A DNA stretch of 5,892 nt from Verrucomicrobiota bacterium (GTDB taxonomy: Bacteria > Verrucomicrobiota > Verrucomicrobiia > Verrucomicrobiales > Akkermansiaceae), in contig WBXE01000153.1 of the NCBI GenBank assembly GCA_008932955.1, positions 1-5,892 of the forward strand. Direction: 5' to 3'. Numbering within the stretch: the first letter of the stretch is position 1; every line of letters begins with the position of its first letter. Below, piece after piece: positions 1 to 4,023 of this stretch. A model generated the notes under the pieces. The model was given only the letters and a program-made list of their open reading frames with translations, did not search any database and was not told the DNA's origin. Position numbers and translations under genes: made by a program.

Positions 1-177
1 GGCATTGAGGTCGATCTGACCCTTCAGATACGACGATTCGACGCGGATGCGTTGGGCGTCCTCCTGGTAAAGCTGATAGCCGTAATCCAGGCGCGCGCCT
101 TCCGGCAGCGGGAAGGACTCGGCAGCACGCAGCGACGGCAGCAGCAACGGGGCGAGGGCGAAATGGCGGGGTTTCAT
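1..177 (-). CDS. Exported protein, N-terminal part; DUF3570-like outer-membrane barrel candidate
   Basis: This is the first 59 codons of a gene that runs off the left edge of the window. It starts at the ATG at 177-175. The peptide begins with two basic residues (MKPRH), then a short hydrophobic stretch (FALAPLLLPSL) and a likely signal-peptidase site near LRA-A-E at residues 17-20. The mature part includes DYGYQLYQED and RIRVESSYLKGQIDL, with alternating polar and hydrophobic residues. From memory this resembles the start of DUF3570 proteins, which are predicted outer-membrane beta-barrels of unknown function, but too little is visible to be sure. The start is supported by the signal peptide and by a promoter about 35 nt upstream of it at 218-246. 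The ribosome-binding site is weak: only AGAAG lies about 10 nt upstream. The gene is certainly coding and exported; the family call is tentative. Confidence 0.72.
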   Translation of the reverse strand, partial: MKPRHFALAPLLLPSLRAAESFPLPEGARLDYGYQLYQEDAQRIRVESSYLKGQIDLNA

Positions 178-217
178 TGGAAACGCTTCTGGATTGATGG
201 GTTAAGTGAGAATGGTA

Positions 218-243
218 AGTATAATTCATTAAGTAATTATACT
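218..243. repeat. Perfect 9-bp inverted repeat over the promoter (operator candidate)
   Basis: AGTATAATT (218-226) and AATTATACT (235-243) are perfect reverse complements separated by 8 nt. The left arm contains the whole -10 box of the minus-strand promoter, and the right arm covers half of its -35 box. Such placement fits a dimeric repressor site, although an AT-rich palindrome can also arise simply because both arms contain TATAAT. It does not match the PerR-box or Fur-box consensus well. Confidence 0.45.
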
Positions 244-246
244 CAA
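218..246 (-). promoter_or_regulatory. Sigma70-like promoter for the exported protein at 1-177
   Basis: Read on the minus strand, TTGAGT (246-241) and TATACT (223-218) are separated by exactly 17 nt. Transcription would start near 211, giving a leader of about 35 nt before the ATG at 177. The surrounding DNA is far more AT-rich than the rest of the window, as expected for a promoter. This is the most convincing promoter in the window. Confidence 0.6.
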
Positions 247-294
247 AAAAACGCTCAAGGCACGAAAATGCCACTTTCAGCGGAGAGCGCAATA

Positions 295-323
295 GAAAAA
301 GATGATTTTTTCAATAATCATCT
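295..323 (-). terminator. Candidate intrinsic terminator for the membrane protein at 427-813
   Basis: On the minus strand, AGATGATT (323-316) can pair with AATCATCT (307-300), giving an 8-bp stem with an 8-nt loop, followed directly by TTTT (299-296). It lies about 105 nt past the stop codon at 427 and before the promoter of the next minus-strand gene, which is the right place. The stem is AT-rich and therefore weak, so it could instead be a protein-binding palindrome. Confidence 0.4.
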
Positions 324-426
324 ACCAGCACGGGATGTGTCCACAGAATGAGGTGGGCTACTCGGCGGCGCGGGTGCGCAGTGGGAGCGAACAGCCCCGG
401 TGTTGGCCAGCAAGTTTTTTGGCGTT

Positions 427-813
427 CTATGTATCGTGCGTCGCGGTCAGCAGCTTGCGTTTTTGTTCCGCGGACAAGGCGCGGACGATCCCGATGAACA
501 GCAGGATGCAGGTGAGCGCCACCACGGATTCCAACACGGGTGCTGGCCTCAGCGGGCCGCTAGCCAACAAACAACCTGGCAACGCGGCGAGGTTGCCGAG
601 GCCGCTGAAGGCCCCCAGCAGCGCCATGACGCCAGCACCAAAGATACCGTGCCAACGGCTGCGCAGTGCAAACAAGCCGCAAATTAGCAGGCCGCCGCCG
701 AGGGTCAGCGCCCCGTTCAGAAAGCCGTACGCCGCGGGTTTTTCCATTAGGCACATGGCGACGGCACCGAGGGTGAGAATGATCAATCCGGCGAGAAAAA
801 TAACAATACGCAT
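427..813 (-). CDS. Small four-helix integral membrane protein of unknown function
   Basis: This encodes a 128-residue hydrophobic protein with four likely membrane helices, at about residues 2-22, 33-51, 56-84 and 93-113, and a short basic cytoplasmic tail (SAEQKRKLL). Loops are short and the third segment is rich in Gly and Ala. I do not recognise the family and see no catalytic or metal-binding motif. The ATG at 813 (MRIVIFLAGL) is preferred because it places the first helix at the very N-terminus. An in-frame GTG at 831 would add MPESHS. Neither start has a visible Shine-Dalgarno sequence. The gene is divergent from the aminotransferase at 914, with 100 bp between the two starts. The reading frame is supported by its membrane-protein composition; overlapping frames on the other strand look like translated antisense. 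Confidence 0.68.
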   Translation of the reverse strand: MRIVIFLAGLIILTLGAVAMCLMEKPAAYGFLNGALTLGGGLLICGLFALRSRWHGIFGAGVMALLGAFSGLGNLAALPGCLLASGPLRPAPVLESVVALTCILLFIGIVRALSAEQKRKLLTATHDT

Positions 814-876
814 GGAGTGTGATTCGGGCACGCCGCGAGGTTATGCTTGAAAGCTGGAGCTGTCAAACCAACGGGG

Positions 877-905
877 TTTACATATCCGGGGACTGCGGAT
901 AGGCT
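877..905 (+). promoter_or_regulatory. Weak promoter candidate for the aminotransferase
   Basis: TTTACA (877-882) and TAGGCT (900-905) are spaced by 17 nt. The -35 box is good and the -10 box is poor. Initiation would fall around 912, only a few bases before the ATG at 914, so the transcript would be essentially leaderless. This is compatible with the absence of a Shine-Dalgarno sequence at this start, but the evidence is thin. Confidence 0.22.
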
Positions 906-913
906 CGGCGCCG

Positions 914-1759
914 ATGAGCTCATTCTGGTGCAACGGTGAGTGGCTGGCGGCAAGGGAGTTTCCTGCGGCACCGCTGGATCGTGGCAGCTTGCTCGGCTTG
1001 GGCTTGTTTGAAACGTTGCTAGGAATGGATGGCAGGGCGGTATTTTGCGAGCGCCACCTCGCGCGACTCGCCGCAGGTTGCGCGCAATGGGGATGGCCGC
1101 CCCCACAACAGCAATTCGCAGATTTGCCAGCGGTAATGGCGCAGCTGTTGCAGCGGGCAGGCCTCGCGAGCGGACCGGCACGCCTCCGTCTAACCGTCAC
1201 CGCAGGCACCGGCGCACTGGCGGATTTGGCCAGCGGCGCGGATCGCCTGGTGTGGCTGAGCGCCGCGCCCTTAGCCGAGGCCCCCGCCAGTCTCGCGCTG
1301 GATATCGCCCCGTGGCCGCGCAATGAACACGGAGCACTCGTCGGCCTGAAATGCGCAGCCTACGCCGAAAACTTGCTGGCCCTCGATCGTGCACGACGCG
1401 GCGGCTTTGATGAAAGTTTGTTCTTCAACACCGCTGGCGAGTTGTGCGAGGCCGCCACTAGCAATGTCTTTATCGTCAGAAATGGAGCGGTGGCCACCCC
1501 ACCGCTGGCGTCCGGCTGCCTGGCGGGCATCACCCGCGGCGTGCTGCTCGAACTCGCGGCACGCGATGGGATGGACTGCGCGGAGGTGGCGCTGCGGCGG
1601 GCTGAGCTGAATTTGGCTGACGAGGTATTCGTCACCTCCGCTACGCGCGGGCCGGTGGCGGTGGCGCGGGTTGGCGAGAGGTGGCTGGGACCACCTCGCT
1701 TAGGACCCCGCCTGCGCGACTTGTGGGAGGCGCAAGTGCGGCGCAGCATTCTTGTCTGA
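914..1759 (+). CDS. PLP-dependent class IV aminotransferase / aminodeoxychorismate lyase-like
   Basis: This 281-residue protein is a fold-type IV PLP enzyme of normal length for the family, and is expected to be cytoplasmic. Visible hallmarks in order are DRGSLLGLGLFETL (22-35), ERHLARL (46-52), the likely PLP-binding Lys146 in GLKCAAYAENLLA, the cofactor-contacting segment GELCEAATSNVFIV (175-188), GCLAGITRG (201-209) and DEVFVTSATRG (236-246). The family includes branched-chain amino acid aminotransferase, D-amino acid aminotransferase and 4-amino-4-deoxychorismate lyase (PabC). The short N-terminal region and the RGxxxGxGLFET pattern are closer to the PabC/D-amino acid type than to IlvE. 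No pabA or pabB is visible next to it, so the substrate stays open. The ATG at 914 fits the conserved N-terminus (FWCNGEWL); only a weak AGGC precedes it. A 74-bp gap with its own promoter candidate separates it from the next gene. Confidence 0.9.
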   Translation: MSSFWCNGEWLAAREFPAAPLDRGSLLGLGLFETLLGMDGRAVFCERHLARLAAGCAQWGWPPPQQQFADLPAVMAQLLQRAGLASGPARLRLTVTAGTGALADLASGADRLVWLSAAPLAEAPASLALDIAPWPRNEHGALVGLKCAAYAENLLALDRARRGGFDESLFFNTAGELCEAATSNVFIVRNGAVATPPLASGCLAGITRGVLLELAARDGMDCAEVALRRAELNLADEVFVTSATRGPVAVARVGERWLGPPRLGPRLRDLWEAQVRRSILV

Positions 1760-1773
1760 GGCGGAGTTTTTTC

Positions 1774-1802
1774 TTTAGTTCAGCCACCGGTTTGCATAAA
1801 AT
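1774..1802 (+). promoter_or_regulatory. Promoter candidate for the sugar isomerase/epimerase gene
   Basis: TTTAGT (1774-1779) and TAAAAT (1797-1802) are spaced by 17 nt. The -10 box can also be read as CATAAA one step upstream. Initiation near 1809 would leave a leader of about 25 nt before the ATG at 1834. The site lies in the short AT-rich gap after the aminotransferase stop codon and suggests that the isomerase gene has its own promoter. Confidence 0.4.
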
Positions 1803-1833
1803 CCGCCGTCTCCAACCTCAACGTCTATCCATT

Positions 1834-2877
1834 ATGCCACGTCCCGTCACACTTTTCACCGGCCAATGGGCCGATCTGCCACTCGAGCAACTCGCTCCGC
1901 TCGCCTGCGAGATGGGATATGACGGCCTCGAACTCGCGTGCTGGGGCGACCACTTCGATGTGGATGCCGCCCTCGCCAAAAAGTCCTACGTCAAGGAGAA
2001 ATGGGAGTTGCTAGCCGATCACGGACTCACCTGCTACGCCATTTCCAACCATCTGGTCGGCCAAGCGGTGTGCGATTTGATAGACGAGCGCCACCAGGCG
2101 ATCCTCTCGCCCGCAATCTGGGGCGATGGCAGCCCCGAGGGCGTGCGCAAGCGCGCGGCAAAGCAGATGATCGCCACCGGCAAGGCCGCCCGCGCGTTCT
2201 TCAATGCCAAGCCCGGCCGCAAGGGCAAGGATGAGTTTCCGGCGGTGGTCAACGGATTCACCGGTTCATCTATCTGGCATTCGATCTATGGGTTTCCGCC
2301 CACCACACAGGCGTATTACGCCAAGGGCTTCGCGGATTTTGCCAAGCGCTGGCTCCCGATCCTTGATGCATTCGACAAGCTCGACGTGAACTTCGCCTTG
2401 GAAGTGCACCCCACCGAAATCGCCTTCGACATCGTCTCAGCCAAGCGCGCACTAGCCGCCGTGGGCAACCACAAGCGCTTCGGCTTCAACTACGATCCAT
2501 CCCACCTTGGCTATCAAGGCGTGGATTACGTGAAATTCATTCGCGAGTTTTCCGAGCGCATCTTCCACGTTCACATGAAAGACGCGTGGTGGAGCCACGG
2601 GGATGGGAGCGTCGGCGTGTTCGGTGGCCACACTGATTTTGGTGATTCCCGCCGGTTCTGGGATTTTCGCTCGCTGGGTCACGGGGATATCGAGTTTGAA
2701 GATATCATTGTCGCACTCAACGATACCGGCTATCGCGGCCCGCTCTCGGTGGAGTGGGAAGACATTCGCATGGACCGCGTGCATGGCGCAACGGAGGCTT
2801 CCGCCTTTGTCCGCAGTGTGGACTTCCCGTCGAGCAACATCGCCTTCGACGCCGCCTTCGACAAGGCCAAGCAGTAA
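1834..2877 (+). CDS. Sugar phosphate isomerase/epimerase (xylose isomerase-like TIM barrel)
   Basis: This 347-residue protein belongs to the AP-endonuclease-2/xylose isomerase-like TIM-barrel superfamily, whose members bind a divalent metal and interconvert or epimerise sugars or sugar derivatives. The N-terminus has LFTGQWADLPLEQLA and GYDGLELACWGDHFD (28-42), typical of the first strands of the barrel. Likely metal ligands by pattern are Glu190 in FALEVHPTE, Asp221 in NYDPSHLGYQG, His247 in FHVHMKDAWW and Glu307 in LSVEWED; His224 and His245 may also contribute. A segment around 258-285 (GSVGVFGGH...LGHGDI) leads to the last barrel strand. The exact substrate cannot be told from sequence. 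The ATG at 1834 was chosen because homology-like sequence starts at MPRPVTLFTG; the open frame continues upstream to 1681 only inside the aminotransferase gene. No Shine-Dalgarno sequence is visible. A repeat element begins 11 nt after the stop. Confidence 0.9.
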   Translation: MPRPVTLFTGQWADLPLEQLAPLACEMGYDGLELACWGDHFDVDAALAKKSYVKEKWELLADHGLTCYAISNHLVGQAVCDLIDERHQAILSPAIWGDGSPEGVRKRAAKQMIATGKAARAFFNAKPGRKGKDEFPAVVNGFTGSSIWHSIYGFPPTTQAYYAKGFADFAKRWLPILDAFDKLDVNFALEVHPTEIAFDIVSAKRALAAVGNHKRFGFNYDPSHLGYQGVDYVKFIREFSERIFHVHMKDAWWSHGDGSVGVFGGHTDFGDSRRFWDFRSLGHGDIEFEDIIVALNDTGYRGPLSVEWEDIRMDRVHGATEASAFVRSVDFPSSNIAFDAAFDKAKQ

Positions 2878-2966
2878 TCGCGGCTAGGGCATGCGCGTCG
2901 AGTTAAGGCGAATCGAGGCGAAAAACCACCCAGTTCCGGTCAATTGAGGCAAAGAAACCTGAGGAG

Positions 2967-3077
2967 AAGACTCAAGACGGCAAGACCCAAGACGCAAGAG
3001 AAGAGCCGATGTAGAAGCGCTGCGCTCTCTTACCTCGTCTTGGGTCTTGTGTCTTGTGTCTTCCAGTCTTGCGTCTT
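2967..3077 (+). repeat. Hairpin core of copy 1 with 7-bp periodic AAGAC/GTCTT units
   Basis: AAGAC (the last unit AAGAG) starts at 2967, 2974, 2982, 2989 and 2996. GTCTT starts at 3037, 3044, 3051, 3058, 3066 and 3073. Both series therefore have a period of 7 with one step of 8. The two halves are complementary: CAAGACCCAAGACG (2981-2994) pairs perfectly with 3036-3049 (14 bp), and the intervening 41 nt contain a smaller AGCG-CTG-CGCT hairpin. The multiple units allow several registers of pairing. There is no T-tract, so it is not a standard intrinsic terminator. Confidence 0.7.
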
Positions 3078-3108
3078 CCGCAGATTTCAGTGGCAATCAG
3101 TGCCGCAG

Positions 3109-3117
3109 TGGTAAAAT
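3109..3117 (+). promoter_or_regulatory. Extended -10 candidate in the right end of repeat copy 1
   Basis: TGGTAAAAT matches an extended -10 element (TGnTAnnnT type). No acceptable -35 box lies 16-18 nt upstream. It is conserved in copy 2 of the repeat and sits 114 nt before the Fur-family start codon. Shared repeat ancestry alone can explain the conservation, so promoter function is only a possibility. Confidence 0.25.
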
Positions 3118-3231
3118 TCGTCACGAACCATCTTCAAAATTCCTTAGCTTGAGGCACATGGCTGGTGGGGGCGCTGGACTGTGGCACGCATTGTTCTTTG
3201 CGGGGCGACTCGTGGCTGCTAGGGTCCGGCG

Positions 3232-3729
3232 ATGGACGCCACGGTGCAAGCACGACTCGACGACTTCATCCGCCGCAAAGGATTGCGGCGCACGGCACAA
3301 CGCGAGAGGATTGTGGCGGCGGTGTTTTCCAAGGATGAGCATTTTTCGGCGGAGGAGTTGTATGAGCGGGTATGCACCAGCGCGACCAACACCTCGCGCG
3401 CCACGGTCTACCGGACACTCAGCTTGCTGGTCGAGGCGGCACTGTTGCGCGAAATCGATCTCGGCGATGATCAAACCACCTATGATCCAAACTTTCTGGA
3501 TAAACCGGCACACAATCACTTGGTATGCATCGATTGCGGACGGGTGGTCGAGTTTGAGGACCTGCAACTCGACAGCCTCACCGCCGGCATGACCCGCCAA
3601 CTCGGCTTCGAACCGATCCGCCAGTCACTCAAAATCGAGGCCACCTGCGAGCAGTTGCGCAACTACGGCCGCTGCCCGAACCTCATCGCCGCCCGCCTGT
3701 CGGGCAAACGCCTGCGCAAGAAAAGGTGA
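3232..3729 (+). CDS. Fur-family metal- or peroxide-responsive transcriptional regulator
   Basis: This 165-residue protein has the standard Fur architecture. An N-terminal winged helix spans about 1-85, with LRRTAQRERI (18-27), HFSAEELYERV (37-47) and the recognition helix SRATVYRTLSLL (55-66). A dimerisation and metal domain follows. Visible likely ligands are His37, Asp85 (TYDPN), His94 and His96 (HNHLVCIDCG) and Glu107 (VVEFED), with Cys99 and Cys102 forming the first CxxC of the structural zinc site. The second CxxC is incomplete: Cys148 in YGRCPN has no partner three residues later, although Cys139 could substitute. The His that usually precedes the C-terminal strand appears as Gln131. 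Asp85 recalls PerR and Glu107 recalls Fur, so iron, peroxide or zinc sensing cannot be decided. The protein ends in a basic tail (KRLRKKR). A weak AGGG lies upstream of the ATG. It stands alone between two copies of a repeat. Confidence 0.92.
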   Translation: MDATVQARLDDFIRRKGLRRTAQRERIVAAVFSKDEHFSAEELYERVCTSATNTSRATVYRTLSLLVEAALLREIDLGDDQTTYDPNFLDKPAHNHLVCIDCGRVVEFEDLQLDSLTAGMTRQLGFEPIRQSLKIEATCEQLRNYGRCPNLIAARLSGKRLRKKR

Positions 3730-3797
3730 TGGAAGAATCCCCCGCCCGCATGGCACGTCGAGCCACGGCGGACCGGATCGAAAAACCACAACGCTGC

Positions 3798-3926
3798 GAT
3801 GAATCGTGGCAAAGAAACCACTGAAACACTGATTACCACTGATGATACTGAGAAGAAAATTTTATCATATTGCAGTAATTTCAGTGGCAATCAGTACATC
3901 AGTGGTAAAATTCGTCACGAATCATC
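3798..3926. repeat. Long interrupted inverted repeat within copy 2
   Basis: Two nested pairs of arms face each other. The outer pair, GATGAATCGTG (3798-3808) and 3916-3926, matches at 10 of 11 positions. The inner pair, 3817-3842 and 3881-3906, matches at 22 of 26. The central 38 nt (3843-3880) are AT-rich. Transcribed RNA could fold into a hairpin with arms of about 45 nt. The outer pairing is lost in copy 1, where the left end reads CAATTGAGG instead. Confidence 0.65.
3903..3911 (+). promoter_or_regulatory. Extended -10 candidate in the right end of repeat copy 2
   Basis: This is the same TGGTAAAAT as in copy 1, here 112 nt before the protease start codon. It has no good -35 box. It is followed by the small palindrome ATTCG-TCA-CGAAT (3910-3922), which is complete in this copy and one base shorter in copy 1. 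Function is unproven. Confidence 0.25.
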
Positions 3927-4023
3927 CCGAAAAACCTTCATGTGACGCCCACTCCACCGCCCGCCTCCATTCAGGCTTGGAATCGGCGGGAATCGAGTCC
4001 ACCTTGCCTGCGTTCTGCCCCCT

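Larger units (their letters stand above)
2889..3132 (+). repeat. Intergenic repeat element, copy 1 (hairpin core of 7-bp units)
   Basis: The outer parts of this stretch match a second stretch at 3748-3926 in the same orientation. On the left, 2920-2959 aligns without gaps to 3780-3819 with 31 of 40 bases identical, including GAAAAACCAC and GGCAAAGAAACC. Weaker similarity reaches back to GCATG...CGTCGAG at 2889. On the right, 3085-3132 aligns to 3879-3926 with 44 of 48 identical. The middle (about 2960-3084) has no counterpart in copy 2. The element starts 11 nt after the isomerase stop codon and ends 99 nt before the Fur-family start codon. No open reading frame of its own is credible, so any mobility would have to be supplied by another locus. 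Confidence 0.7.
2878..3231. other. 354-bp intergenic region
   Basis: No gene is supported here on either strand. The first 255 bases are almost entirely taken up by repeat element copy 1 (2889-3132) with its hairpin core. The remaining 99 bases up to the Fur-family start at 3232 are GC-rich. They contain no convincing promoter other than the extended -10 candidate inside the repeat. Confidence 0.7.
3748..3926 (+). repeat. Intergenic repeat element, copy 2 (ACCACTGA-type core)
   Basis: This is the second copy of the element at 2889-3132, in direct orientation, starting 18 nt after the Fur-family stop codon and ending 97 nt before the protease start codon. The left part (3780-3819) and right part (3879-3926) correspond to copy 1, while the core is different. 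Here the core consists of degenerate ACCACTGA / ACTGATT units rather than GTCTT units. The rest of the 294-bp gap (3927-4023) shows no gene and no clear regulatory site. Confidence 0.7.

Noticed and set aside
307..325. Fur-box-like sequence
   Set aside because: Only ATAATCAT matches the right half of the Fur consensus. Over the full 19 positions about 10 agree, and the left half does not match. The palindrome is better explained as a terminator stem.
302..850. Plus-strand open frames across 302-850 and 400-687
   Set aside because: They are antisense to the minus-strand membrane protein at 427-813. Their translations are rich in Arg, Pro, Ser and Gln, with no domain, and they start inside AT-rich regulatory DNA.
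1760..1780. T-rich run after the aminotransferase stop as an intrinsic terminator
   Set aside because: The T run at 1767-1772 is not preceded by a stable stem; only a 3-bp pairing could be found. The region is better explained as promoter DNA for the next gene.
1681..1833. In-frame upstream extension of the isomerase/epimerase gene
   Set aside because: The extra 51 codons overlap the aminotransferase gene in another frame, look unlike the family, and run through the promoter-like gap. The family-like sequence begins at the ATG at 1834.
2967..3077. CRISPR array
   Set aside because: The repeated units are 7 bp without spacers and occur in opposite orientations forming a hairpin; no cas gene is present.
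3047..3592. Plus-strand open frame at 3047-3592 overlapping the Fur-family gene in another frame
   Set aside because: It begins within the repeat hairpin, overlaps the clearly conserved Fur frame and has an Arg/Ser/Cys-rich composition typical of a shifted frame.
2889..3926. Composite transposon carrying the Fur-family gene
   Set aside because: Neither repeat copy encodes a transposase and no target-site duplication could be recognised at the borders. Mobility is therefore not claimed.
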